Positions 54,308 through 63,406 are shown, counted from the first letter of the stretch. The stretch: DNA of 64,000 bases from G963691835 sp963691835 (GCA_963691835.1 OY829383.1:4340001-4404000); one strand, 5' to 3'. Translations and numbers: made by a program. The notes: generated by a model not told the origin, from the letters alone.

Positions 54308-55264
54308 ATGCATGCAATTCTGAAGATGGTGATCCAGCGTCTGGCCCTCGGGGTCCTGACGCTGTTTGTCGTATCGCTGCTGATTTTCTTCGCGGTCGAG
54401 GCTTTGCCTGGTGACCTCGCAGAGGAGATCCTGGGCCAGGCTGCCACACCCGATACAGTCGCAGCCTTTCGAAGAGAGCTGGGTCTCGATTTACCCCCTC
54501 ATGTCCGATACTTCGAGTGGCTTGGCGGCATTCTCACGGGCGATATGGGTAAGTCGCTGGCAAATCAGCGCGAAATCTCGGAACTGATCGGCGTGAGGCT
54601 CTGGAACACGTTGTTCCTCGCCGTCATCGCCGCGGCGATTTCCGTCCCTCTCGCCCTCTTCCTCGGTGTTCTGGCGGCACTCTACCGCAACACGCTTTAC
54701 GACCGGTTCGTGAACGTCTTCACGTTGAGCTCGATCTCCACGCCGGAGTTCTTCGTGGCCTACATCCTGATCTTGTTCATGGCGGTCAACTGGGGCTGGT
54801 TCCCCAGCATCTCCAACATCAGCCCAGGCCTTGGCTTCTGGGAGCAGGTCTACCGCTCCATGCTGCCCGCACTGACCCTTACGCTGGTCGTCGTGGCGCA
54901 CATGATGCGCATGACACGGGCGGCGATCATTAATCTGCTCGCAAGCCCCTATATCGAGATGGCCACATTGAAGGGAATCAAGCGCAGCCGGATCATCATG
55001 CATCACGCGCTGCCGAACGCGTTGGCGCCGATCATCAACGTGGTCGTCCTGAACCTCGCCTATCTGATCGTCGGTGTTGTGATCGTCGAGGTGGTGTTCG
55101 TCTACCCCGGCCTCGGACAGTTGCTAGTCGATTCTGTATCCAAACGGGACCTTCCAGTGGTGCAGGCCTGCAGTCTGATCTTCGCGATGACGTATGTGCT
55201 GCTGAACCTGCTGGCGGACGTTCTATCGATCCTCAGCAACCCGCGCCTATTGCATCCGCGCTGA
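54308..55264 (+). CDS. ABC transporter permease (DppB/OppB type)
   Basis: 318 residues with about six membrane helices. The N-terminal helix and GLDLPPHVRYFEWLGGILTGDMG are typical of DppB/OppB, and the EAA loop is EMATLKGIKRSRIIMHHALPNA. Pairs with the DppC-type permease 15 bases downstream. Confidence 0.95.
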   Translation: MHAILKMVIQRLALGVLTLFVVSLLIFFAVEALPGDLAEEILGQAATPDTVAAFRRELGLDLPPHVRYFEWLGGILTGDMGKSLANQREISELIGVRLWNTLFLAVIAAAISVPLALFLGVLAALYRNTLYDRFVNVFTLSSISTPEFFVAYILILFMAVNWGWFPSISNISPGLGFWEQVYRSMLPALTLTLVVVAHMMRMTRAAIINLLASPYIEMATLKGIKRSRIIMHHALPNALAPIINVVVLNLAYLIVGVVIVEVVFVYPGLGQLLVDSVSKRDLPVVQACSLIFAMTYVLLNLLADVLSILSNPRLLHPR

Positions 55265-55279
55265 GGGAGGATCGGATCC

Positions 55280-56110
55280 ATGACCGCTAATGCGATGAAA
55301 CTCTTCCGCACAGCCCCGCCGACTGCACTCTTCGGGTTGATCGTCATCCTGCTCTACATCCTGGTGGCGTCATTCGCGACGGTGATCGCCCCCTATGGCG
55401 AGACGGAGATCGTCGCCTCCGAGTACGAGCCCTGGTCGGAGGAATACGTTCTCGGAACCGATAATCTCGGACGGGACATGCTCAGCCGGATGATCTACGG
55501 CGCCCGGAACACCGTCGGTATCGCGCTGATCACCACGATCATCACCTTCGTGGTGGGCGGGTTCTTTGGCTTGATCGCGGCGACGCTTGGGGGCTGGGTC
55601 GACATGCTGCTTAGCCGGATCGTCGACGTGATGATGTCCATCCCGTCCCTGATCTCCGCTCTTCTGCTGCTGACGATCTTCGGCACCTCGATCCCGGTGC
55701 TGGTCACGATCATCGCGCTTCTTGAGGCGACCCGCGTCTTCCGACTCGCCCGGGCGACGTCCATGAATGTCGTTGTCCTGGATTTCGTTGAAGTGGCCCG
55801 GCTACGGGGTGAAGGGCTGATCTACATCATCTCCAAAGAGATCCTGCCCAACATCACAGCCCCTCTTGCCGCTGAATTCGGGCTACGGTTCTGCTTCGTC
55901 TTCCTTTTTATCAGTGCGTTGAGTTTCCTCGGACTTGGCCTGCAGCCACCGACGGCGGATTGGGGCTCCATGGTCCGTGACAACGCCACTCTCATCACTT
56001 TCGGCGACATCACACCGTTGATCCCGGCAGCAGCGATCGCGCTGTTGACCGTCGCGGTCAACTTCGTCGTCGATTGGTTCTTGCACGTCTCGAGCGGGTT
56101 GAAGGAATGA
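55280..56110 (+). CDS. ABC transporter permease (DppC/OppC type)
   Basis: 276 residues. Contains LGTDNLGRDMLSRMIYGAR, the hallmark of DppC/OppC permeases, and an EAA loop FVEVARLRGEGLIYIISKEILPNI. The stop codon overlaps the ATPase start (ATGA). Confidence 0.95.
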   Translation: MTANAMKLFRTAPPTALFGLIVILLYILVASFATVIAPYGETEIVASEYEPWSEEYVLGTDNLGRDMLSRMIYGARNTVGIALITTIITFVVGGFFGLIAATLGGWVDMLLSRIVDVMMSIPSLISALLLLTIFGTSIPVLVTIIALLEATRVFRLARATSMNVVVLDFVEVARLRGEGLIYIISKEILPNITAPLAAEFGLRFCFVFLFISALSFLGLGLQPPTADWGSMVRDNATLITFGDITPLIPAAAIALLTVAVNFVVDWFLHVSSGLKE

Positions 56111-57780
56111 GCACCACCAGCACCGGCGAGAAGGGCGACATCCTTCTGCAAATGATCGGCCTCAAGATCGAGGGCCGGGTCGACGAAACCTGGAATGAGA
56201 TCGTTCACGGCGTGGATGTGACCTTGAGGCGTGGCGAAGTGCTGGGCCTCATTGGTGAGTCCGGCGCCGGCAAGTCCACGATCGGCCTGGCGGCGATGGG
56301 CTATGCCCGGGACGGCTGCCGGATCAGCGGTGGCGAGATCCAGTTCGACGGCGTTGAACTCACAGGAGCCAGCACCGAGGCCCGGCGGGCCCTTCGCGGG
56401 AACCGTATCGCCTATGTCGCCCAGTCTGCGGCGGCATCCTTTAATCCGGCCCATCGCCTGATCGATCAGTACTGCGAAGCGCCGGTCCAGCATGGCGTTC
56501 TCTCCCGCTCGAATGCGGAAGGAGACGCGATGGACCTTTTTGAGCGTCTGCGCCTGCCGAACCCGGACACCATCGGCTTCCGTTATCCGCACCAGGTATC
56601 CGGTGGCCAGCTTCAACGGGCCATGACCGCGATGGCCATGTCCTGCCGGCCCGATCTCATCATCTTTGACGAACCGACAACCGCGTTGGACGTGACGACA
56701 CAGATCGAGGTGCTGGCGGCGATCCGCGACGTGGTCGATCAGTTCAATACCGCCGCCATCTACATCACTCACGATCTTGCCGTGGTCGCGCAGATGGCCG
56801 ACCGGATCATGGTGCTGCGCTACGGCAATCTGGTTGAGGAAGGCGACACCCGGTCGATGCTGGCTGAGCCTCAGCAACAGTACACATCGGACCTGCTGTC
56901 CGTTCGCTCCTACCGCCGGGATGAGCGGCCACGCCCGGAGGGAGAGGCGCCGATTCTTCAGGTCAAGAAGGTCGACGCGGCCTACGGCAAGGTTCCCGTC
57001 CTCTTCGACGTCTCATTCGACATTCACAAACGCCGCACGGTCGCGGTCGTTGGTGAGTCCGGTTCCGGAAAGAGCACGACTGCCCGGGTCATCACCGGCC
57101 TGCTGCCGCCTTCCGTGGGAGAGATCGTTTACGACGGTAAAGTCCTTCCGCCGAGCTTCAAGCAGCGGAGCAAGGAACAGCTCCGCAAACTCCAGATGAT
57201 CTATCAGATGCCGGACACGGCACTGAATCCGAAGGCGCGCCTGCGAGATGTCATCGGCCGGCCCGCCAGTTTCTATCTCGGCCTCACCGGCAAGCAACTG
57301 GAGGAAAAGGTCCGGGAGCTCTTGCGCCTCGTCGAGCTTGAGCCGGATGACTACATCAACCGGCGCAGTACTGAGCTGTCAGGCGGACAGAAGCAACGGA
57401 TCTGTATCGCCCGCGCGCTTGCGGCTGAACCGGAAGTCATCATTTGCGACGAGGTCACCTCGGCCCTGGACCAGCTTGTCGCCGAAGAAATCCTGAAGCT
57501 TCTCCAGCGGATGCAGGACGAGTTGGACTTGTCCTACATGTTCATCACCCACGATCTGGCGACGGTGCGCGCCATAGCGGACGAAGTGGTGGTCATGCAG
57601 CACGGAAAGGTCGTCGAGTCCGGACCAAAGGGGGAGATGTTCACCCCGCCGCATCACGACTACACGGACCTTCTGCTGTCTTCGGTCCCGGAGATGGATC
57701 CGGATTGGCTCGACAACCTCCTGGAAGACCGCGCCCGTCTCGCAAGCGAAGGCCGGGTCCTCAAAGCCGCCGACAACTGA
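56107..57780 (+). CDS. Fused dipeptide ABC transporter ATPase (DppD-DppF)
   Basis: 557 residues starting at the ATG that overlaps the DppC-type stop. Two complete ATPase domains: first Walker A GESGAGKSTIGLA, signature SGGQLQRAM, Walker B LIIFDEPTTALD; second GESGSGKSTTAR, SGGQKQRICIARAL and VIICDEVTSALD with its switch histidine. A single chain thus supplies both sites for the importer. The second domain follows the first after about residue 290. Confidence 0.95.
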   Translation: MSTTSTGEKGDILLQMIGLKIEGRVDETWNEIVHGVDVTLRRGEVLGLIGESGAGKSTIGLAAMGYARDGCRISGGEIQFDGVELTGASTEARRALRGNRIAYVAQSAAASFNPAHRLIDQYCEAPVQHGVLSRSNAEGDAMDLFERLRLPNPDTIGFRYPHQVSGGQLQRAMTAMAMSCRPDLIIFDEPTTALDVTTQIEVLAAIRDVVDQFNTAAIYITHDLAVVAQMADRIMVLRYGNLVEEGDTRSMLAEPQQQYTSDLLSVRSYRRDERPRPEGEAPILQVKKVDAAYGKVPVLFDVSFDIHKRRTVAVVGESGSGKSTTARVITGLLPPSVGEIVYDGKVLPPSFKQRSKEQLRKLQMIYQMPDTALNPKARLRDVIGRPASFYLGLTGKQLEEKVRELLRLVELEPDDYINRRSTELSGGQKQRICIARALAAEPEVIICDEVTSALDQLVAEEILKLLQRMQDELDLSYMFITHDLATVRAIADEVVVMQHGKVVESGPKGEMFTPPHHDYTDLLLSSVPEMDPDWLDNLLEDRARLASEGRVLKAADN

Positions 57781-57789
57781 GCGGCGGAC

Positions 57790-58608
57790 TTACCGCCGGG
57801 CGGCCAAAATCCGCTCGGCGATCTCCACGAACCCGGCGCCACCCCTTGCCGAGGCGATCCAGCGAGGTTCCGCATCTAAGCGTCCGATAAAATCACGGAC
57901 GTTCGCGACACCACAGCCGTTGGTGAAGTACCCGAACATCGGTGCGTCATTTGGGCTGTCGCCGCAATATACGACCGCCGCTTCGTCTCGCTCCAGGTTG
58001 AGGCCCAGAATCTCGTCCGCGAAACGGCGGGTCATCGTCAGCTTGTCGTGATCTCCAAACCATCCGTTAACGTGGATCGAGGAGATCTTCGCGACGGCAC
58101 CCGCCTCTTCAAAGATCTGCTTGATGCGCGCCACCGCGTCGTCCGGAAGACGTGGCACGTCCTCGCAGAAATCGATGGCGAGGTCGACCATACGGAAAGG
58201 TTGGTCTGCGGAGACGGCAGCCCCCGGAACCTCAGCGAGCACGCGCTTCCGGATCTCGTTCAGTTTGTCCGCCTGCTGACGCCGAACGCCCTCATCCACT
58301 GCGTGGGCGCGGATCATCCGCTGTGTGTGCGGATCGTAGCTGAAGTAGAAGGCCCCGTTCTCGCCGATGACGCCGGATACCGGCCAGAACCGGGCAACCA
58401 TATCGCACCACCCCGCCGGCCGGCCGGTGACGGGCGCGATGGAGAGGCCGGCATCGTGGAGAGCCTCAAGCGCCGCATAGGCGGATGCGGTCAGCCGACC
58501 GTCCGTCGTCAGGGTATCGTCGATATCGACCAAGACGAACCGGATCGATGCCGCGACCTCGTCGGGCATCTCCGCAATCGGCTGCAGGGTCGGTTGATCC
58601 GGTCTCAT
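57790..58608 (-). CDS. HAD-superfamily phosphatase (IIB subfamily, MpgP-like)
   Basis: 272 residues. Motif I FVLVDIDDTLT with the catalytic Asp pair, motif II VTGRPAGWC and motif IV YCGDSPNDAPMFGYF. Cap type IIB and the sequence around SIHVNGWFGDHDKL resemble mannosyl-3-phosphoglycerate or related sugar phosphatases. No mannosylphosphoglycerate synthase nearby, so substrate is uncertain. It converges with the ABC ATPase gene, stops nine bases apart; a CGGCGG/CCGCCG hairpin (57782-57798) spans its stop. Confidence 0.85.
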   Translation of the reverse strand: MRPDQPTLQPIAEMPDEVAASIRFVLVDIDDTLTTDGRLTASAYAALEALHDAGLSIAPVTGRPAGWCDMVARFWPVSGVIGENGAFYFSYDPHTQRMIRAHAVDEGVRRQQADKLNEIRKRVLAEVPGAAVSADQPFRMVDLAIDFCEDVPRLPDDAVARIKQIFEEAGAVAKISSIHVNGWFGDHDKLTMTRRFADEILGLNLERDEAAVVYCGDSPNDAPMFGYFTNGCGVANVRDFIGRLDAEPRWIASARGGAGFVEIAERILAARR

Positions 58609-58663
58609 GCGCAGGGCTTGGAAGAGCGAGGGAGGGTCCGCTTGGCCCTCCCCAACTAAACGC

Positions 58664-59347
58664 TCAGCCTTCTTTTGCGTAGTTCGACGGGAACAGAGCG
58701 CGCTTCGCCGCCTCATCCATGTCGGTCTTGAACGCGTGCTTGTCCTTGATGGCAACAGCCCGCTGGGCGGCGGGCCGGGACGTCACCTCTGCGATGAAAC
58801 GCTGGAGGTTCGGGTACTTGGCAGCCCCATCCTCACCGAGAACCAGCGGCGTCATCCGTGCCCAACCCCAAAGCGCCATATCGACGATGGTGTAGGTATC
58901 GCCCAGCATCCACTTGTTCTCGCCAAGCCGCTTGTCGACGATGGCGTAGTGCCTGTGCGCCTCATACTCGTAGCGGTTCTTGGCGTACTCGTTGTCCGGA
59001 GCAGCAACACGGAAGTGGACCGACTGGCCAGAGTACGGACCGATACCGGATGCCACGAACATCAGCCAGGAAAGCAATTCAGCACGCTTGGTCGGCGTAT
59101 CTTCGGGCAGGAACTTCCCCGTCTTCTCCGCGAGGTAGAGCAGGATTGCATTGCTGTCGAAGACCGTGATGCCGTCGTCGACGATCGACGGTGCCTTGGC
59201 ATTCGGATTGATGGCGAGATAGGCCGGTTCGTGCTGATCGCCCTTGCGGGTATCGACCGGGATCGCCTCGTAAGCGATCTCCGCCTCCTCGAGGAACAGC
59301 GCAACCTTCATCGGGTTGGGGGCGAGGTTGTAATAGAACTTCAGCAT
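58664..59347 (-). CDS. Glutathione S-transferase family protein
   Basis: 227 residues from ATG giving MLKFYYNLAPNPMKVALFLEE. Thioredoxin-fold N-terminal domain with NPNAKAPSIVDDGITVFDSNAILLYLA, the glutathione-binding proline and SNAI element, and an all-alpha C-terminal domain with DMALWGWAR. The residue that activates glutathione in the N-terminal loop is Ser/Asn-like (YNLAPNP). Detoxification or thiol-based metabolism; substrate unknown. Confidence 0.92.
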   Translation of the reverse strand: MLKFYYNLAPNPMKVALFLEEAEIAYEAIPVDTRKGDQHEPAYLAINPNAKAPSIVDDGITVFDSNAILLYLAEKTGKFLPEDTPTKRAELLSWLMFVASGIGPYSGQSVHFRVAAPDNEYAKNRYEYEAHRHYAIVDKRLGENKWMLGDTYTIVDMALWGWARMTPLVLGEDGAAKYPNLQRFIAEVTSRPAAQRAVAIKDKHAFKTDMDEAAKRALFPSNYAKEG

Positions 59348-59466
59348 GTCGGTCTCCGGTTTCGAACAGCCCACGTGGGACGCGGCGGGACCATACACCG
59401 CCGTGCGCCAGAATCCATCCAATGGACGATGACGATTACGCGATGGAGTTTTGCCGGTTCGAGGGC

Positions 59467-60585
59467 TTATCTCTTGGGCTCATAACCCCCGGCAACGCCG
59501 TTCTTTGAGAACACGAACTGCCAGACTTGCGACACCCGTGTGGAGAAGCTTGGGGCTACGGAGAGCAAGTAGAACCGCCACATCCGCCAGAAACGCTCAT
59601 CATACTTCAACGGATCAAGCGCGGGACGCGCCGCCAACGCCCGGTCATGCCAGGCAAGCAGCGTCGGCTCATAGTTCGGTCCGATGCTGTGAAGATCCTC
59701 GAGCGCCATCCTCCCGTTGGCCGACGCAAAAATTTCCTCAAGGGACGGGAGGTAGCCCCCGGGGAAGATGTAGCGGGTAAGCCAAGGATAGTCGAAGCCA
59801 GACGAGTTGATGCCAATGGTGTGAACCAGCGCCAGCCCGTCGTCATGCAGACATCTGCGGAGCATGTCGAAGTAGGCGGGAAAGAACCGTCTGCCAACAT
59901 GTTCAAACATGCCGACAGAGACGATCCTGTCGAAGCTGTCCTCAACCAGCCGGTAGTCCTGAACCCGAATCTCAACCGGAAGCCCGGCACACCAGTCCCG
60001 GGCATGCTTTGCCTGCTCGTCGGAAACCGTGATGCCGACGACACTAACACCGTAACGTTCCGCTGCGAACTTGGAGAGACCACCCCAGCCGCACCCGACA
60101 TCCAGAAGCCGCATGCCCGGCTTCAGTTCCAGTTTTCGGCAGATGAGGTCGAGCTTTGCGATCTGAGCCGTATCCAGATCGTTCGCCCCGGCTTGCCAAT
60201 AGGCGCAGCTGTACTGCATCCAAGGGTCCAGCATCCGGGAGAACAGGTCGTTGCCGGTATCGTAGTGGGCCCTCCCGATCTCACAGGATCGCTTCAGGCT
60301 GCCTTGGGGCACGATCTTCGCCCACATGACCTGCAGGATGAGCCTCAAATCCGCCCGGTCGGTGTTGATCAGGTCTCTCGCGGTGTAAATCTTCCGGAAG
60401 AAAGCCGCGAGATCATCGCAATCCCACCAGCCGTCCATGTAGCTTTCGCCAAGAGCCAGTCTGCCATTGGCGAGCAGACGCCGGAACAGCCGACGGTCGT
60501 GGACCTTCATGTCCCAGGGACGGGAGCCGTCCACCTCAATGCCCGTCGGTTCAAGTAGCCGCTTAACTGTGTCCTCGTGTGACAT
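59467..60585 (-). CDS. cfa: Cyclopropane-fatty-acyl-phospholipid synthase
   Basis: 372 residues. The SAM-binding motif LLDVGCGWGGLSKFAAE and the substrate-site region AHYDTGNDLFSRMLDPWMQYSCAYW followed by the phospholipid-binding C-terminal segment are diagnostic of Cfa. It transfers a methylene group from SAM to cis double bonds in membrane phospholipids at the inner membrane. The C-terminal FSKNGVAGG and an extra N-terminal helical domain are usual. Single gene, 119 bases after the GST gene. Confidence 0.97.
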   Translation of the reverse strand: MSHEDTVKRLLEPTGIEVDGSRPWDMKVHDRRLFRRLLANGRLALGESYMDGWWDCDDLAAFFRKIYTARDLINTDRADLRLILQVMWAKIVPQGSLKRSCEIGRAHYDTGNDLFSRMLDPWMQYSCAYWQAGANDLDTAQIAKLDLICRKLELKPGMRLLDVGCGWGGLSKFAAERYGVSVVGITVSDEQAKHARDWCAGLPVEIRVQDYRLVEDSFDRIVSVGMFEHVGRRFFPAYFDMLRRCLHDDGLALVHTIGINSSGFDYPWLTRYIFPGGYLPSLEEIFASANGRMALEDLHSIGPNYEPTLLAWHDRALAARPALDPLKYDERFWRMWRFYLLSVAPSFSTRVSQVWQFVFSKNGVAGGYEPKR

Positions 60586-60739
60586 CACGGAGCACGCCGG
60601 TTAAACACCAACCCCCACAAACATCTACAAACTTGAATAGGATAGCATTCGGAACGTTGAGAATCGAGTACCCATACGCTCCGCGTCGAGGCTACGCCGG
60701 CGGTTTTGATCTCTTTGGCGTGGCCGTGGCGGTGTTCGG

Positions 60740-61042
60740 CTAACCCCGCAGAACCCTGGAAAGACGGCTTCCAACGACTTCCATGAGCCAGAGGGAGAAC
60801 ACCACAAGCACAAGGGCGACCAGAAAGCGGTAGTCCCTCAGCTCCGCGAGCATCTTCGTCAGCTCAGGCACCTGCTCGTGAAGCCACGGCAATTCCCGCT
60901 TGAGGCCGTTCCGGCGGAGCAGACGGCCGAGCAAGGCCCAGCCCTCCCACCAAGCGGCGAAGGCCAATCCGCCTGTGATCAGAAGTGCCAGACCGTTTGT
61001 TACAAGACCGCGCCCGGTCATCGGCATCTCTTGGTCCGCCAT
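60740..61042 (-). CDS. Small two-helix membrane protein, last gene of the Rieske cluster
   Basis: 100 residues from MADQEMPMTGRGLV. Two hydrophobic segments: GLALLITGGLAFAAWWEGWALLG and RFLVALVLVVFSLWLMEVVG. Charged loop between them (RRNGLKRELPWLHEQVPELTKMLAEL). No recognised family. It starts one base after the stop of the Cys-motif protein gene, so it is co-translated with it. Confidence 0.75.
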   Translation of the reverse strand: MADQEMPMTGRGLVTNGLALLITGGLAFAAWWEGWALLGRLLRRNGLKRELPWLHEQVPELTKMLAELRDYRFLVALVLVVFSLWLMEVVGSRLSRVLRG

Positions 61043-61043
61043 G

Positions 61044-61844
61044 TCAGAGCACCTCGATGCTGGAAGGCTCGACCTGGAACAGCAGCATCTGCCCCTGCTT
61101 CCGCACCTCGCCCGATGCCCGGATGTAGAGCGATGTCCAATCCAGAACGGCGTCGGAAACCGCCTTTCCGTCCGGGCCGACCAGCAGCAGATACACTGGG
61201 TCCCCGTCCTCCTGATAGACCACGAAGAGCGGCGGCACACCGCCGATCAGGCAGAGATTGGCACAGGCCATGTGAACCTTGCCTTCGCCCGGCTTCATGG
61301 CGCCGAGGTAGCACTTGCTGTCAACGATCTCACCATCAAGCGTGAACTGGCCTTTCGCCTCCGGATCGGCGACCGCGAAATCACCGAGCGCGGCTGCATC
61401 CTTGTCAGAGGCGGGCTTGATCGCACGCTGGCTCAACTGGATGAGATCCACCGCACTATCCCGGATTGTCAGGATCCCCTTGATCGTGACCGGTTTTCCG
61501 TCAAGTGACCGGGCCTTCTTATCCACACCCCGTTTTGACTGACCGGCGAGCACGATGGCCCTGCCTTCCGGATATTTCTCGCTCGGCGGGACATGCACCG
61601 TCGGATGCGGGTAGGCCTTCATGATGCCGGTCACGGTTTCCGCCGGGAACACGAGCCGGCCGGGTCCGGGGGGCTGCTGCGAGAGCGCCCAGGCCAATCC
61701 AGCACCAACGACAAGCCCGATCCCGATCACCGACATCACAAATGCAAAGACCATAAGGCCGGTCGGCTTGGGCAGATATCCGACAAAGAACGAACCCGGA
61801 TCCGGCTTCGGTTCCGGAAAGGAGACGCCATTCGTATCGGTCAT
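61044..61844 (-). CDS. Membrane-anchored protein with a C-x15-C-x3-C motif
   Basis: 266 residues from ATG giving MTDTNGVSFPEPKPD. One N-terminal membrane helix (about 28-52), then a soluble domain. Near the centre, residues 174-200 contain DGEIVDSKCYLGAMKPGEG followed by HMACANLCLIGG: C178, C194 and C198, spaced C-x15-C-x3-C. I recall this cysteine element from uncharacterised proteins next to Rieske-type membrane proteins, but no function. It could bind a metal or form a redox disulfide. Its start overlaps the Rieske gene stop (ATGA). Confidence 0.8.
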   Translation of the reverse strand: MTDTNGVSFPEPKPDPGSFFVGYLPKPTGLMVFAFVMSVIGIGLVVGAGLAWALSQQPPGPGRLVFPAETVTGIMKAYPHPTVHVPPSEKYPEGRAIVLAGQSKRGVDKKARSLDGKPVTIKGILTIRDSAVDLIQLSQRAIKPASDKDAAALGDFAVADPEAKGQFTLDGEIVDSKCYLGAMKPGEGKVHMACANLCLIGGVPPLFVVYQEDGDPVYLLLVGPDGKAVSDAVLDWTSLYIRASGEVRKQGQMLLFQVEPSSIEVL

Positions 61845-62905
61845 GCCGGCTCTCCCAACACAATGGGTTTCGTCCAAGTGCCCGGCGGGTTTGCAGACGG
61901 ATCTACCAGCACCCGGTCACCCTCCAGGTGAACATTGTAGGTGGGCACCACCTCGGTAAACGGCGGCGGCGACGCCCCCCGCTCCGGATCGTACTGGAAG
62001 CCGTGCCACGGACAGGTGATGCATCCGTCGATAACCCTGCCCTCACCCAGCGGCCCGTTCTGATGCGCACACAGGTTTGAGATGACCGAAATCTTGTTGC
62101 CGTGCCGGACGACAGCAACCCGCTCACCGTTTGAGAGCACAGCGGTCCGCGCGCCGTCCGCCGGCAAATCCTGAACCCGGGCCACCGCCTCCCATTCATG
62201 GTCGAGAACGGTTGCGGCCTTGGCCTTGTCGTGCCGCCGCTCTTTCAGGGCCGCAGCGATGTGGAGGCCGACGACCAAGACAACACCGCCAATAACCAGC
62301 GCCGCGTAGACCGGGTTACGCTCCGACTGAAGAAGTCCGAGGATCACGTGCAGGACCACGGCCGTGTAACAGACGTAGACCCCCATGTGGAGGGCCTTCC
62401 AGATTCCAGCACCCAGGAAGGACAACCAGAAATCATGGCTGGTCGCCGCCATCACAAAGAGGATGCCGAGCGCCAGAATTCCAAAATACTCAAAGGGAAA
62501 GCCCAGCCAGGATGAGACGTTGGTGTTGCTGACAAGAAGTGCGGTCCACGACTCCACCGGTGTGAAAGCCTGATACCAAGCCTGAACGTTGGCCGCATGC
62601 GCCAGGGCCACAAGGAACAGCATCACACCGAAGTGCCGGCGATTGTAGAGAAGCGGCAGAAAGCGCCGGTCAAGCCGCGCGAGAGGCCCGATAATCAGGA
62701 TGATGTGGAGCAGGATGTACGCGCAACTCCCGAAGGCGCGGATGCGGAGTTCCGGCGTGCCCACTCTCTGAACACCCATCTCCTTCAACAGCCCCGGCGC
62801 CACGTTCATGTAGATCGCGAGATACGACACGATCCCGATGATCAGGATCAGGTCGTAGACGAGCTTGTAATTGCTCCAAAGAACCGGGCGGAACTTCACA
62901 CTCAT
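61841..62905 (-). CDS. Ferric-reductase-like membrane domain fused to a Rieske [2Fe-2S] domain
   Basis: 354 residues. Residues 1-220 are about six to seven membrane helices with histidines H67, H91, H103, H157, H173, H186 and H215; the pairs H91/H103 and H173/H186 have the spacing of b-heme ligands in MsrQ/YedZ and NADPH-oxidase-like domains. Residues 230-354 are a soluble Rieske domain with C279-x-H281 and C298-x2-H301. The membrane part would pass electrons across or along the membrane to the iron-sulfur cluster. No flavin or NADPH domain is present. Fusion of these two domains is unusual, and no named system matches it. Confidence 0.88.
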   Translation of the reverse strand: MSVKFRPVLWSNYKLVYDLILIIGIVSYLAIYMNVAPGLLKEMGVQRVGTPELRIRAFGSCAYILLHIILIIGPLARLDRRFLPLLYNRRHFGVMLFLVALAHAANVQAWYQAFTPVESWTALLVSNTNVSSWLGFPFEYFGILALGILFVMAATSHDFWLSFLGAGIWKALHMGVYVCYTAVVLHVILGLLQSERNPVYAALVIGGVVLVVGLHIAAALKERRHDKAKAATVLDHEWEAVARVQDLPADGARTAVLSNGERVAVVRHGNKISVISNLCAHQNGPLGEGRVIDGCITCPWHGFQYDPERGASPPPFTEVVPTYNVHLEGDRVLVDPSANPPGTWTKPIVLGEPA

Positions 62906-63048
62906 TTCAAGCTCTCTAAAATGGTCCCATCAAGATCGAAGGGTTTGTCCTGCCTCAGGCTCAGACCAAAGATCAGGGACAGCGACAAGATCACCGCGAT
63001 GAGAATCCAGATGACCATGTGGGCGGACCGGTGAGGCGCCTGCATCAT
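62902..63048 (-). CDS. 48-residue single-helix membrane protein
   Basis: Short gene joined by ATGA overlaps on both sides: its start overlaps the stop of the 78-residue gene and its stop overlaps the Rieske gene start. The product begins MMQAPHRSAHMVIWILIAVI and has one membrane helix (about 11-29) followed by a charged C-terminus (RQDKPFDLDGTILESLK). No known family. The double overlap with its neighbours is the main argument that it is translated. Confidence 0.75.
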   Translation of the reverse strand: MMQAPHRSAHMVIWILIAVILSLSLIFGLSLRQDKPFDLDGTILESLK

Positions 63049-63281
63049 TCGCCCCTTCTCTGTTCGAGATGGAACCAGCGCCAGAGCACCAACGGCCAGA
63101 GACCGATGACGCCCGGCAGGACGAGGACACGGAAAAGGTAGACGCCGCGGGCGGACGGCTCCACCCTGTCAACACCTATACCAAGAAAAACAACGGCCAC
63201 GGCCAAACCGGCCCAGCCGTACCACTCGGCGAGAGTGACAATGAGGCCAGCCGCCTCCAACAACCCTTGATCGACAAACAT
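63045..63281 (-). CDS. Small membrane protein, first gene of the Rieske cluster
   Basis: 78 residues starting MFVDQGLLEAAGLIVTLAEWYG. Two or three hydrophobic segments: GWAGLAVAVVFLGIGVD and YLFRVLVLPGVIGLWPLVLWRW, ending in a charged tail HLEQRRGE. No recognised family. It heads the minus-strand cluster; 125 bases separate it from the divergent gene at 63407. Confidence 0.75.
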   Translation of the reverse strand: MFVDQGLLEAAGLIVTLAEWYGWAGLAVAVVFLGIGVDRVEPSARGVYLFRVLVLPGVIGLWPLVLWRWFHLEQRRGE

Positions 63282-63406
63282 AGACCCCCCAGCCTAAGCC
63301 GTTGTCCCTTATACTATATCAGATGACGACGGATACTGTGCTCGTTGCGCAAAGATGTCGTGTCACTTCCGGAAGAGTGGCTCGCCAATTGGAAAGATAG
63401 CGTTCG

